A stretch of DNA of 64,000 nucleotides from Isochrysis galbana (taxonomy: Eukaryota > Haptophyta > Isochrysidales > Isochrysidaceae): NCBI GenBank assembly GCA_018136815.1, contig CM030942.1, positions 2,617,546-2,681,545 of the forward strand, given 5' to 3'. This document shows, piece after piece, positions 50,909 to 61,599 of the stretch (its first letter is position 1; each line of letters opens with the position of its first letter). A program made the position numbers and the translations under genes. A model generated the notes under the pieces. That model was not told the DNA's origin and did no database searches. It worked only from the letters and a program-made list of their open reading frames with translations.

Positions 50909-51440
50909 CTATGCGGGCTGAGTTTTCATCTTCCTCGTCTTTTTCTCACATCCCTCTTCCTCGATGTCGTTCTGCTGGCAGGCGACGATGTCGCTTGGCT
51001 GATCTTGGGTGGCGAGGTCCGTGACGCGTGCGAGGACGGCCTTCTTGTTCTCCATGTAGAGTTTGCCAGCTGCTCGGTGCACTTGCACCATGGGATCCGT
51101 TTCAGCGTACGCGACCGCCATGATGTATTCCATGCAGAGGTACGCGACGGCGGCCTCTTCTCCAATATACTTGGTCTTAGGGCCCGCCGCCGAGGCCCCC
51201 GCTGCCAATGACCCAGCTGCTTCAGAAAGCACCGACGCTGCCCTTGCCGGCGCTGCCCCCGCCGAGGCCCGCGCCGCCGAGGCCCGTGCCGCTCCTGCCC
51301 CTGCTGCCCCGGCCCCCGACGCCGATAACCCAGCCGCTTTGACCCCTGCCGCCGAGGCCCCCGCAGCCGATGACGGCTGGAACGACAGCTCGCACGACCG
51401 CGTCGGTGGGCCGTACGGTGACAGGTCGTATGTCGATGGG
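50909..51440 (-). CDS. Hypothetical protein, Ala/Gly-rich then helical
   Basis: A minus-strand frame ending at 50909 encodes an Ala/Gly-rich stretch and then a well-mixed helical region (YIGEEAAVAYLCMEYIMAV, RAAGKLYMENKKAVLARVTD) and a charged tail. The 5' side runs into a minisatellite, and no start or acceptor is clear. I do not recognise the family. Confidence 0.3.
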
Positions 51441-51552
51441 CGCTATCGCGACGGGCAGTATCGCGACGGGCAGTATCGTGATGGGCAATATCGCGATGAG
51501 CGATACCACGATGAGCGATATCGCGATGAGCGATATCGCGACCGGCAATACG
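51436..51552. repeat. 15-bp minisatellite (GCGATATCGCGATGA)
   Basis: Seven to eight units of 15 bases alternate GACGGGCAGTATCGC and GATGAGCGATATCGC. On the + strand they read as five-residue repeats (YRDGQ, YRDER). The unit length is a multiple of three, so the repeat could be coding. Confidence 0.75.
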
Positions 51553-52140
51553 AAGATTGTCGCGGCGGTGGGCGTTGGCATGGCGCCATAAACCACAGGT
51601 ACGATGGCGTTGCATGCCTGTCATTGCCCGGCCACCAGTTTCTAGAGTCACCACAGCACCATGCACGCGATTACGCCAAGCGGGGTTCAGGAAGCAGCAG
51701 CGGCCCTTCTTCGGTTCTTCTTAGCCCCCCGTGTGGCGTGGCCCTTCCTCCCTCTTCGCCTGATTCCGCGGAGGTGATGCGAGCGCGCAAGATGGCGCGG
51801 CTCCGCGTCACATACGAGTCGAGCCATGCCGCCTTGGCTGAATGAAGAAGAAGCGGAGGCGGAGATGCGAGCGCAGGTGCGAAGCCGCAGGCGGAAGACA
51901 GAGGAGGCGGCGGTGGCCAAACTGTGGGGCGCCAAGCAGCTGTAGTAGCCTATCCCCTATGTTTATGAGAGTGAGTGTGTGTGCCATTACTTGTTCCTAG
52001 ACAATTAACAATCGCATTGACAAATGCAACTTTGGCAATGACAATGTAGCTGTTTATGGTCTCCGGCTGGGGTTTATGATCTCCGGCTGAGGCTCGTTGA
52101 CGGCGGCTTCATAGAAACGCAAACAACTTCTAAAACAAAA
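51553..52140. other. Intergenic, no gene supported
   Basis: The + frame across the minisatellite ends at 51845 (KMARLRVTYESSHAALAE) without a domain. The rest is AT-richer spacer. Confidence 0.3.
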
Positions 52141-52149
52141 AGGTCGATC

Positions 52150-52166
52150 GCGGATGCGACACCCCC
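52150..52166 (-). other. LTR start-like junction
   Basis: On the minus strand a purine run AAGGGGG is followed by TGTCGCATCCGCG, the same arrangement as in the Gypsy and TRIM elements. It may mark the start of another LTR of the same family, lying below 52160. Confidence 0.4.
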
Positions 52167-52193
52167 TTGCTAGAATCGAGCTTCCATGCGAGA

Positions 52194-52577
52194 GAGCAAT
52201 GAGCGAAACAAAGCCACGCAAGGGAGGAGCAAAGACGAAACAGCTAAACGAAAGCGCAGCCACCAGCAGTGCACCCCTCGTGGCTCGTGGGCGGGCACTT
52301 GACACAACAAACAATTCTTGGGGCCTTTACGGCTTCCAACCCCTCCAACAGCAATGCACGGAAGTCCTACGCTGAGGCGGCCGGCCCCAAAGGGAAACTC
52401 CCTCAAGAAGCAAGGCAAGCCCCACCTCAGCAAGCCAAGCAAAATCCGCCGCCCCTCGCGCCTCGCGCAAGCGGGCGGACCCACAATCGGAGCCGAATCC
52501 GCCTCAAAACAACACCACACAATTTGCCTCACCGGGTAGCTAAATCCCTTCATAGAAACCACAGCGGATATCAATAA
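52194..52577 (+). pseudogene. LINE ORF1-like remnant
   Basis: An ATG at 52194 opens a basic frame (MSETKPRKGGAKTKQLNES), and after a frameshift near 52360 comes KSYAEAAGPKGKLP with a Pro/Gln-rich tail. SYAEAA motifs are common near the start of LINE and gag nucleic-acid-binding proteins. It is short and broken. Confidence 0.35.
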
Positions 52578-52713
52578 AGACCCTACGTTATATATAAGGG
52601 AGAGAAACCCGAGGCGAAACTAGATCAAGGGACGAGCCACAGTCTCCCGCCCCCTTCTCTCCAACTCCTGGCCGAAGCAGCGCGAGCTGCCTCCCCGGAA
52701 CCAGGTTCTCCGC

Positions 52714-52833
52714 TAAAGAGGGAACTGGGAAAGGGGGAGGGGGTTGTTAGGGGTTAAGGTTGGGTAGTAGGGAGGTACATAAGCACACTGCCTCAAGCCG
52801 GACGCGTAGCGGGGAATTTTAAGAAGATTTTTT
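52714..52833 (+). repeat. Dispersed repeat, third copy
   Basis: This matches 12214-12339 in direct and 44169-44294 in inverted orientation. Confidence 0.7.
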
Positions 52834-53468
52834 TTTGCTGATCTCCCATACCGGAACATATAGGAAGCTTATTTAGGCCTTCGTTTGCCCATTACAGATG
52901 GTGCCCTCCGCACCCCCCTAGTGAGTGACCGGGCTACCGCTGAGGACAGGCGCGCTCCGCCCAACTCGAAACCCCCGCATGACCCGGGCCAGCCCTAAGT
53001 AGAGCACGAGGGGAGAGGGGAGTTGCCGCAAGGCGGGAAATGAGGGTGAGGAAGGGGAATGGGCGTGGCTACGAAGGTGTGACCCAGTGCCACGTGAGAG
53101 GTGGGAATATTAAAAGTTTTTTTCTCTGACACGTGGCACGTGGCATGTGGTACGTGGTACGTGGTACGTGGTGCGTAGTGCGTGGTGCTTTTTTTTTTGG
53201 TGCTGGAGTCGTGCCTTATGTAGCTCGATCGTATGAGGGTCATGCCCGGGGGCTTCCCTCATGAGAGACAGTCCCCTATCTTCTGGTGTCTCTCCTTGAT
53301 TTCTGTTTTGGGCAACCTTGGTCGTTGTGTTCTGCATTCTGCATCCTGGATCCGTCGTGTTTTCCTGTGGGTTCGCATATGTTCTATATATACCTACCCC
53401 CCAAAAACAAAAGAACACCAGAGAAGTGGAGAGGAGAGAGCCTCCCGCCCGGTCGGTCGGTCGGCTCG
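52834..53468. other. Upstream region of the hydrolase gene
   Basis: A short array of ACGTGGTACGTGG units lies at about 53132-53180. No gene is supported. Confidence 0.4.
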
Positions 53469-54470
53469 ATGCTCTCCGTCGGCCTCCTCGGCGTCTTCTC
53501 TTCCTTGCTCGACCCGCTCGCCCTGTACTCGTTCCCCGCGTCCCGCCTGCCTGCGCCGACTGCGATGCCGTCCCCCCTCTTCTTCTTCCTCCCCGGCATC
53601 GCAGGGCCCTCCGCCTCTCCCTTCCTCCACTTTCCTTCTCTCGGCATCGCTGGATGGCAGCTCATAGTCCAGCCTGCCTGGCCCCCCGCGGCTCCCACGC
53701 TCGACGCGGCGGTCGATGAGGTCTGCCAGGCGCTAAGTGGTCAGTGTGCAGCGCGGGCTGACGCAGGAAGAGGCACACTCCTCATGGGAGAGTCGTACGG
53801 AGGTCTGCTTGCTGCTGCCGTTGCACTGAGAGAGCCGCAGCTCATTGATGGGGTCATCCTCGTCAATCCGGCGACAGCCTTTAGCCAGCTACCCGAACTT
53901 CAGGCAGGCGTGCAGATGCTACGTGCTGTGCCTCCTTTCCTCTTTGAGGCAGCAACTTTCGCAATCCTTGGTCGCAAGACGATTGACGCCAGCTTCATCC
54001 TCTCGGCAGTCTGGGACGAGGTGGTCAACAAGAAGATGAAGAGGCGGCGTGAGGAGGACCCGGAGCTTGCGAGATATTACGAGGCCGCGAGCGCCGACCT
54101 CATCCGCGAGATTTCCCGGCCGGTGCCGAGGGACTTTCTCCTCACGCGCATCTCGCACTTGGAGGAGGGGTGCCGGCTCGTTGACGCTGGGCTCAACAAG
54201 ATGGAGGTGCCCGTCCTCATCATTGCGGGCACTGATGATCGCTTACTTGAGAGTGACATAGAGGCAAAGCGCTTGAAGGAGATGCTGCCACCGGACCGGT
54301 GCAGGGTGCACGAGGTGAAGGGAGGCGGCCACATCGGCACACTCGACGAGAGGATCGACTTTTTGGGTGTTGTGGAGGCTTGGATTGCCCAGACGGAGCA
54401 GCTCCGGACACTGCACGAGCGGCTTGTGATCCGGCCGGCCAATGTTGAGGCACGGCGCGGCAGCTTGTGA
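53469..54470 (+). CDS. Alpha/beta hydrolase, phytyl ester synthase-like (PES/ELT family)
   Basis: From the ATG at 53469 the frame gives 333 residues. It has the nucleophile elbow LLMGESYGGLLAAAVAL (Ser109), then LIDGVILVNPATAFSQ, which is typical of the plastid esterase/lipase/thioesterase family that includes phytyl ester synthases. VLIIAGTDDRLLES follows (Asp256 or Asp257), and GGGHIGTLDE (His288) completes the triad. Family members make phytyl esters and triacylglycerol from released phytol and acyl groups in plastids. The acyltransferase domain of long plant forms is absent. The N-terminus (LGVFSSLLDPLALYSFP) is hydrophobic and could be targeting; an upstream exon is possible. It lies 789 bases from the next gene on the same strand. 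Confidence 0.8.
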   Translation: MLSVGLLGVFSSLLDPLALYSFPASRLPAPTAMPSPLFFFLPGIAGPSASPFLHFPSLGIAGWQLIVQPAWPPAAPTLDAAVDEVCQALSGQCAARADAGRGTLLMGESYGGLLAAAVALREPQLIDGVILVNPATAFSQLPELQAGVQMLRAVPPFLFEAATFAILGRKTIDASFILSAVWDEVVNKKMKRRREEDPELARYYEAASADLIREISRPVPRDFLLTRISHLEEGCRLVDAGLNKMEVPVLIIAGTDDRLLESDIEAKRLKEMLPPDRCRVHEVKGGGHIGTLDERIDFLGVVEAWIAQTEQLRTLHERLVIRPANVEARRGSL

Positions 54471-54599
54471 GGAAGCCCAATGCCGTTGTGGCCGCCATTG
54501 CCTCCTAGTCTAGACCTGTACTTCTAGCGCGCAGCCGTTCACCTCTCCTCTGCACTCCCATACTCCCATGGAGCTCGCAGTATGTAGAACATGATCTAT

Positions 54600-54819
54600 T
54601 TTGTCTATTCGCCTATTCATAGGCCACCACCACCTTCCACCATCAAAAGGCCCTCTCTCTCTTCTTTACTTGTTCTATGGGCCGGGCCTCTCGCCTCTCC
54701 CACTGCCGCCGAGTCTCACAGACTTTTTCTCTCTCTTCACAGCTGCTTTCTTCTTCTTCTCTTCCCCACCCTAGCGCAGAGTTTCTCACGACACTCCCAC
54801 CGCCACCCCTACTAAATAT

Positions 54820-54886
<67 letters not shown>

Positions 54887-55162
54887 GTTCTATCTCGTAA
54901 AGAAATCTCTCTACTCTCTCTCTCCTGCCACTCTCTCTCACGTTGGTTTCGAGTCGAGGGCGAGAAGGGCACAGCCGCAACCAAATGTGGAGGAGAGGAG
55001 GATGAAAAAGAGAGGGGGCGGGAGAGAGACTCTCCTCGAGAATTACGAGCGAGAGAGAGAGAGGCGGGGCGCGGGGTGGGAGAGGGAGAGGGAAGAGAGA
55101 AAAGTAGCGATGATGAGAGAGAGAGAGAGGGACTACCAGAGACCGGAGGGAGGGGAGAAGGG

Positions 55163-55221
<59 letters not shown>

Positions 55222-55258
55222 GGAGAGAGAGAGGGAGGGAGAGGGAGAGAGAGATCGG
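54600..55258 (+). repeat. CT then GA/G microsatellites, leader of the oxygenase gene
   Basis: A (CT)n run lies at about 54823-54880. A GA-rich block with a long G-run (about 55195-55219) follows immediately before the ATG at 55259. Frames across it are artefacts. Confidence 0.75.
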
Positions 55259-57142
55259 ATGGATCCCAAGAGCCTCCGCAGGAAGGGGGCCGACCCAGGA
55301 GGCTCAGATACGGTTGGGCCTTCCTCTCTCTACCCCGCCATGCCTTACGGAGCGCAGTCCTGCGGCTCTACGCGCCAAACTTCAAGGAGAGAGCCACGAG
55401 AGGGCGAAGGCCTGGAGACCCCCTCCGCTCTCCCCGCTCTCTCTCTGCCCTGGGTGGGCGAGGGCGAGGGCAGAGGTGTGGATGAGGATCGGTGCAAGGG
55501 TGCGGCATTGCGCGCAAACCTCCGCGCGCATGGCTTCTGCCTCGTCCGCTCCGCCTTCTCCGCTGCGGACGCTGCCATCCTCGAGCGTTGCGAGGCGCTC
55601 TGCCTCGAGGCACTCGCAGGGGAAGAGAGAGGCCAGAGGGGAGCTTCCCTCTCCAATACTCCCCTTTCCTCTGGCTCTCGCGTGCCTGCGCCCCCCTCGT
55701 GCCCGAGCTCCTCTCGCCGCTCTGGCCCGGATGTCACCCAAAGATGCTCTATGCTGGATGAGCCTCCACACTGCACGGCTCATTGGTTGCAAGGGCAGAA
55801 GTCCATGCTGCCACTCGCTGGGCTTGCTCCGAGCAGGGCATCGCGCCTTGGCCGGCGGCGGCGGTGGGTTGGGGGGGCAGCAGGGCTACCGGGAGCTTGC
55901 AAGGCCGAGCTGGCGCAACTGCGCGAGTGCGAGGTGGAGCGCCGGCCATCCACGCGGCAAAAGGCAGCGTGCGCTGCGCTGCCACTCACGGGCATCGGGC
56001 TGCGCACAGTGATGGACGGAGGCGAGCGAGTGCGCGAGCAGCTGCACCTGGTCACCGACGAGCGAGCTCTGCAGCTGGTGCCTTGGCCTACCGGCCGCCA
56101 CAGCCGGCTGCGCGAAGCGGTACTCGAGTCAACTCGTGTACTGCAAAAGACTTGCGAGGCGCTATTGGGAGAGCTCGAGCCGGAGGCGGACCGCATCAGA
56201 CAAGAGCAGGCTCATGAATACGGCGATCCGTCCGTCTTGGATGTCTTCTTGTATCCCAATGAGAGCAAACGATCGGCACCCAATATGCACACTCACACTG
56301 ACCCGGGGCTACTCACCATCACACTAGTTTCGGAGACTCCCGGGCTGCAAGTGCTCGATGCACAATCCGGATCGTGGGTAGATGTGGAGGCGCTGGCAGA
56401 GCCGGCCTCGCTTGTGGTCATGTGCGGCGAGTCGATGGAGCTCATGAGCCGCGGTACTTACCCCGCGGCGCCTCATCGCGTGCGTCGTGCGTCAGCTCCG
56501 CGTCTCTCGGTCGTCTTTGAGCTCAGAATCCACCAACCATCCACCTTTCAACCTCTAGCCCAAGGCGTGGCCAACGGATCCTCGCCGAGAGGTGAAAGTG
56601 ACGCGGCGGCATCACTATGCGGGGGTTCTCAGAGGCGTTCAAAAGGCGTCGTCATGCCGGGCCATCGGTGCGTTCCACATATGGACCTCGAGACAGCGCT
56701 TGACGGTGCAAGCGCAAGCTCTATGGGAAAGCGGACTACGGCTCGGCATCATGAGCCGGTTGCTGATGAGGATCACTCGGGGTTGGACTATGTGCGCTCC
56801 TTTGTCCAGGGTCGGCTTGATAATGGGTCTACAGTGCAGGACGTATTGGGCGAATTCGGAATCTCGGCGGCACACGCGTGGACGTTGATAAACGGTGGCT
56901 GGCCTGATGCGCACGCGCACCAGGCGCCGTCGGCATTAAACGCGATGACGAGTTCGCCACATGAGCTGAGTTCGGAGCTACTTGCCAAGTTGGTCTTGCG
57001 CTGGGTAGTGGGTTGTCGGGAGAGGGAGGAGGCAGCAGCATCCTTCGCCGACGCCGAGTACGTCACGATCAAGCCCGCCTTTGCGGATTGCACTGGCAAG
57101 TTTGTCGAGGTGAGCTGGTCGCCCATGCCATATCTTGAGTGA
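55259..57142 (+). CDS. 2-oxoglutarate/Fe(II)-dependent oxygenase
   Basis: I start at the ATG at 55259, the first after the GA repeat, giving 627 residues. The middle carries the catalytic core of the isopenicillin-N-synthase-like family: NMHTHTDPGLLTITL with metal ligands His346 and Asp348, GLQVLDAQSGSWVDV, PHRVRR with His406, then Arg415 in RLSVVFELR for 2-oxoglutarate. Upstream, GFCLVRSAFSAADAAILERC fits the N-terminal part of such enzymes. The stretch of about residues 125-225 is poorly conserved and Arg/Ser-rich, and may contain an unspliced intron. The C-terminal 180 residues after the core (DYVRSFVQGRLDNGSTVQDVL) are an unusual extension. The substrate is unknown. Confidence 0.8.
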   Translation: MDPKSLRRKGADPGGSDTVGPSSLYPAMPYGAQSCGSTRQTSRREPREGEGLETPSALPALSLPWVGEGEGRGVDEDRCKGAALRANLRAHGFCLVRSAFSAADAAILERCEALCLEALAGEERGQRGASLSNTPLSSGSRVPAPPSCPSSSRRSGPDVTQRCSMLDEPPHCTAHWLQGQKSMLPLAGLAPSRASRLGRRRRWVGGAAGLPGACKAELAQLRECEVERRPSTRQKAACAALPLTGIGLRTVMDGGERVREQLHLVTDERALQLVPWPTGRHSRLREAVLESTRVLQKTCEALLGELEPEADRIRQEQAHEYGDPSVLDVFLYPNESKRSAPNMHTHTDPGLLTITLVSETPGLQVLDAQSGSWVDVEALAEPASLVVMCGESMELMSRGTYPAAPHRVRRASAPRLSVVFELRIHQPSTFQPLAQGVANGSSPRGESDAAASLCGGSQRRSKGVVMPGHRCVPHMDLETALDGASASSMGKRTTARHHEPVADEDHSGLDYVRSFVQGRLDNGSTVQDVLGEFGISAAHAWTLINGGWPDAHAHQAPSALNAMTSSPHELSSELLAKLVLRWVVGCREREEAAASFADAEYVTIKPAFADCTGKFVEVSWSPMPYLE

Positions 57143-57744
57143 ACGAGTGCGGGCCTTAGCCACGAAGGGACGGCGACACCCATGCGCGAGAATGACCCAA
57201 AAACAACCTAGCATAGTTCAAAGCAGTTGACTTCTACGTGCGCGTGTGGCACACCTTTTGCTAGCGAGTAAACGCGTGTTCTATTCTACCCACTTGCTCG
57301 CCCACTTTGTGCCACTTGGAGTACGCTCTCGTGCCGCCGTATCGAATGTCGAACGTCCGCTTGCCCCGTGCCGTTGTGCCACTTTGTGCCGCTTTGCTAG
57401 CCTGAGTGAGCTCCCATGCCGCTGCATCGAATGTCGAATGTCCCCTTGCCCCGTGCCGTTGATGCGCTTTGCCGCTGATAACGACTACACCCATGCCCCC
57501 GTGCCCCTCCCGTTGATCCGGGTTAGTATAGAAACGCTACGGTTACGTCGCCCACAATTTCTTGGCCGCATGGCCGTGCGTGCGTGGAGCGCTACGGCTG
57601 TTATCCTGCCCAGGGCGCCCGTGCGTTTTGCGGGCGGCGGCGCAGCATGCCAAAGTGCAAAGCGCGCACGCGTTACACACGTGTTACATCCACGCCGTGC
57701 GCATGCATAGGACACAGGGCCACGCGGTGCGTGCGCAGCCCCTT
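57143..57744. other. Intergenic, no gene supported
   Basis: A loose duplication (GCATCGAATGTCGAA and CCCCGTGCCGTTG) occurs at about 57340 and 57420. Nothing else is seen. Confidence 0.4.
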
Positions 57745-57752
57745 GTGGCGGC

Positions 57753-58205
57753 CTAAGTTGTTCCACAGGTACCCGGTACCGGTACCGGTGGACCGGTACC
57801 GGGTCCGCCGGACCCGGTGGTGCGTACAGTATGGTAGCCGGGAGTCCGGGAGGGCTGTGCGCTGTGCTCGAGTGGGAAGAGGAAATGGAGATTGAAGTTG
57901 AAGATCCCCCAACGGAGGAAGGGGGGGAGGGGGAGGAGGAGGAGGAGGAGGAGTTCTCATAGCTCATAGCGAGCGTGGCGGGAGCGCGTGGCGCGTGGAC
58001 GGCGATCCCTCCCTCGGTGTGGGCGGTGGGCGTATTGCGTATATTGTGTAGCTGTCAGTATGTACACTAAGAGTATCTAAAGGTATAATTAGAGTATTAT
58101 AATAAGTACCACAGGTACGGTACCGTACCGGTACCGGTACCGGTACCGGTACCGGGTGAAGCCTCTCAAGACCCGGTGGAACCGGTATACGGTGGAACAA
58201 CTTAG
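57753..58205. mobile_element. hAT-type MITE, 453 bp, 8-bp TSD
   Basis: The ends are perfect 14-bp inverted repeats, CTAAGTTGTTCCAC and GTGGAACAACTTAG, with an exact 8-bp duplication, GTGGCGGC, at 57745-57752 and 58206-58213. GGTACC-based repeats flank both ends. It has no coding capacity. The same terminus with GGTACC repeats caps the damaged hAT transposase at 29937, which is therefore the likely source family. Confidence 0.93.
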
Positions 58206-58213
58206 GTGGCGGC

Positions 58214-58450
58214 CAGGGATGGGGGGGGGAGCAAGCTCGGCAGTACGAGAGCAGGCTGCCAAGGGGGCCTGGGAGTGCGGCTCGCGGCCCGCGCCCACTG
58301 GGGGTCTGGGTGGTTGTGTTGAATGCCCTGCTCATGCCAGAAGGCAGAGCATGGGGATGACCGACAGGCCCCCCGGAGGGGAATTGGTGCCTGAGAGGGG
58401 GGACGCGAGGCGCCCCCCCATGCTGAACTAGGCTATGAACTTAGTTGAGC
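58214..58450 (-). repeat. Divergent SINE-family fragment, inverted
   Basis: Read on the minus strand from about 58450 it starts CAACTAAGTTCATAGCC and CATGGGGGGGCGC, like the start of the 9430 and 49065 elements, and shares the GGGGGTCTGGG region with 23860. The MITE inserted at or beside it. Confidence 0.5.
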
Positions 58451-58916
58451 GGGCGCGCGCAAGCGAAACTAAACATAAGCCTTTAGGTGCACTCGCAACC
58501 GTAATAGCCATGACGGCCCACTAACGCTCACGTGCTCTACATTCGTACCGCCCCTTGAAATTCCATACTACGTTGCGCATGACAGCACATAAAATACATG
58601 AATGGAGGCGTAGGCACTCGGAAGGACGGATCTCCGTTACGCGCACTCGCAAGAGAGATCATTTTTAGGCGGAGAGTGCGCGCATAATGGACCACATATT
58701 GGGTTGCCGGGCGAGGAACACCGTTTCTACTAGGCGACTTGCGACCGTTGGGGGACCTCTACCCGACGGCATACTCTCCACCGCTAACGAGAGGCCAGGG
58801 CCGATGGCTCATGCCATGGACGCCATGGCTGCAGGACAGTGCGCTGGCAAGCAATGCTAGGCTGTGAGCCGTGCAAAGAGAAAGGCCGCACTTCATGCCA
58901 ACGCTCAGTCCCTCCG
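58451..58916. other. Intergenic, no gene supported
   Basis: Nothing recognisable; it probably includes the SAS-6 3' UTR. Confidence 0.35.
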
Positions 58917-61439
58917 CTAGCACGAGGTCGCAATCGAAGGTGCAAGATATTCGCTGAAGCCCATGGTGCGCGCGCCGGCCTCACCACCCTCTGCATTCTT
59001 GCTGCTGCTGCCGGCGGCTGCATTGCTGCTGCCCTCGCTCAATGCGGCGAGTGCCGCTTTGGAGCGAAGCTCGCTCCGGAACCCCCCAAGCCCCTTGGGT
59101 TCGCCGGCCACATCTTGTGGCAGCGTCAAGGCGGAGGTGGAGGCGCCCGAGTCGCAGGCCGACATGGAGGCAGGCCGCTCGATGACGCCACCACCAAGGC
59201 GGGGTAGCGAAGGGCGGTAGGCCGCTCCCTTAGCTGCCGCGAGGAGGGCGGCGGCCGAGTTCACTCGGTTGCCAGCCTGCACCTCGTTGAGCTCCTTGTT
59301 GAGCCATTGTATTACCTGCTGGTTTGAACGAAGCAAATCTTGCGCCTCGGTCAGCTGACGTTTGTGCTCTGCACAGGCCTCTTCCGCCTTTGCTTTGTCG
59401 CTCTGTGCGACGACTAGCTGAGCGCGCAGGTCGGCCGCTGTGCGTTCAGCGGCGTCGACCGCCTGCTGCTTCCGGCCGAGCGCATCCACCTGCTGCTGCG
59501 CCTCGGACGCGCGGAGCTTGAGCTTTGCCTTCAGCGAGCGGACATCGGACTGCAGCTTGCCGATGATCTGATTGCCCTTGACGATTTCTGCGGCCGAAGC
59601 CTGCCACGGCGGGGATGGAGGTGCGCAGATGAGCCAGTGCGGGTGGAGCTGCCTGGGCGGTCAGTTCAAGCAGTCCTTGCACGGCCGTCGCGTCGTGGCC
59701 GCGCTGTCAGCCGCACCTTGAGCTTTGCTTGCAGCTTCGCGTTGTTCTCCTTGTGCGCCGCGAGGCTCTCTTCAAGCGAGCGCTTGGCGTCGTTCGCTGC
59801 ATCGAGGAGCGACGAGGACTTGGCAGCAAGCGACTCCTTGTCGGCCACTGAGGCCGCGAGAGCGGCGATCTCAACGCGAGAGGCGCCCGCGGACTTCTCG
59901 AGGGCGTGGTTCGTTGCAGCAAGCGTCGAGTTCTCGGAGCGTAGCTCGGATACTTGCCGGCGGAGCAGCCGCACCTGGAGGCCAATGAAGGAAAGGTGGG
60001 GAGAGGGAGGGCAGGTGGGCGGAAGAGTGCGGCGCGCCAAGTTGTGCACGCGGCCCAAGCACGCCGGGTTGAAGTGCTTCGCCCACCTCCTGCTCGAGCG
60101 ACTCGTTCCGGTGGTTCGCCTCCCTGAGCGAGAGTTCCGTCTCATGCAGCCGACCCGTGAGCGTGTTTGCGTTGATTTCGGCCTCGCTCGCGGCCGCGCG
60201 AAGGGCTGCTGCCTCAGTCTCGTGTCGTTCGATAAGCCGGACGCGCTCGGCCTCGGCTTGGCGCGAAAGTGCCTGCTGGGCTGCCACTGCAGCCTCCTTG
60301 GCCTCAGCCGTCAGATTGGAGTGGCGAGCCTGTGAGGGCAGGCAAGGGTGATCACACGGCACGGACCAACGGAACCACAGAGCGACGCGACAGACACGCA
60401 GACCGCCCTTTCGAACACAGGTCTGGCGGTGGTGTTTGTACGCGCCTGTAGCGAGGCAATCTCTCTGGCATGCATCTCGTCGGCGGTGCGCAGCCGCTCA
60501 GCCTGTGCCGAGGCGTGCTCCGCCGTCTCAGAAAGCTGGCGTGTGCGCATCGCAAGCTCGTCACGCGTAGCCGCAAGCTCCGCCTTGTAATCAGCCAGTC
60601 TGTCCGCCAGGTACCTGCGCAGTCGGACCCAGGCGAGCGGGGGCGCGGGGCCGCAAAGTTGAGGCGAGCGTCGTTCAACGTGAAGGTGGCGGGCAGAGGC
60701 AGCGCGCACGTTTTGACCGCTTGGTCATTGCCGGCGACGAAACGGAGGCTGAGGTGGCAAAGCTGGCGGAAGGGGTTGATTTCCGTCACGGTGAGTGTGG
60801 GGGCGGTGTGACCCGTCGTGACTGCCAGAGTGCTCAACGCAGATGACTGGTGTGATGATACGAAGGACCCGCCGCCTGCAGTGACAGCCCCGCTCGTGCC
60901 GAGCGGAAGAATGTGCGCGCTGGCCGAAGGACCGGGCGGCGCGCCGCCGGTTGAGAGCACGGCTACAAATTTAGGGTGTTCGTCGTTCGCGGCGGCTTGG
61001 CACTGGCGCAGCAGCTCCACTAGCTTCGAGGGGAAGGTGTGGAAGTCAACTAGGAGCGACTGCTCCGTCTTGAGCGCGTGGAACTCGTCCTCGGAAATGT
61101 CAAGCGTGTAGAGAAGGTAGGCGTTCGCCTGTTCAAACGGATGGTAGCGCGAAGAGATGGCTCGGGCGTGAACGCCATGGAGCCTCGGCCTGGAGGCGCG
61201 TGCGCCCATGTTGCCGACAGTGGGCACAGAGGAGTTGCGAGAGCCGCGGTGAGCAACTGTTTACGCACCTCATCTGTGAGCTGGACGTGAAGTACACGCT
61301 GGTTGCGTGGCTGGGTGACGCCGTACGACATCTCGACGGTGAGCGTCGCGTGCCTGTCCTCGCGATCCGGGTGCTTGAGCACCATTGGCACGTCACCGCT
61401 GTACAATATCTCGTTGGCAGGCGGAGCGCTCTCCATCAT
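58917..61439 (-). CDS. SAS6: SAS-6, centriole cartwheel protein
   Basis: SAS-6 dimers form the ninefold cartwheel that sets centriole symmetry. Six exons keep frame: 61439-61269, 61128-60710, 60614-60446, 60329-60087, 59974-59717 and 59600-58917, 647 residues, the usual family length. The N-terminal head shows LYSGDVPMVLKHP, VLHVQLTDE, YLLYTLDISEDEFHALK, LLVDFHTFPSKLVELL, NPFRQLCHLSLRFVAGND and VKTYLADRL. A coiled coil follows. The late family motif EIVKGNQIIGKLQSDVR and QVIQWLNKELNE are both present. Donors are GTGCGT, GTGCGC, GCGCGT, GTGGGC and GTGCGG; the third is a GC-AG intron (60330-60445). After QVIQWLNKELNE the tail is Ser/Ala-rich and ends in a Cys. It is strong evidence that the organism makes flagellar basal bodies. 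Confidence 0.95.
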
Positions 61440-61599
61440 TGCTCACAGAGAGCGGCCAAGCTGAACTAAAGAGCCTCTGTGGTCAAAGGGTGGGGGGCAA
61501 TGCTCAGTCTCGCAGCGGAGCAGCACGCCAGCGATCACGCCACCGATGCGTACCCGTGCGCGCAGAACCACTGGCCACTCCCCAATTCTTGCCGCGGGC

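Noticed and set aside
54643..55269. Minus-strand gene opposite the oxygenase leader
   Set aside because: Built entirely from GA/CT microsatellite.
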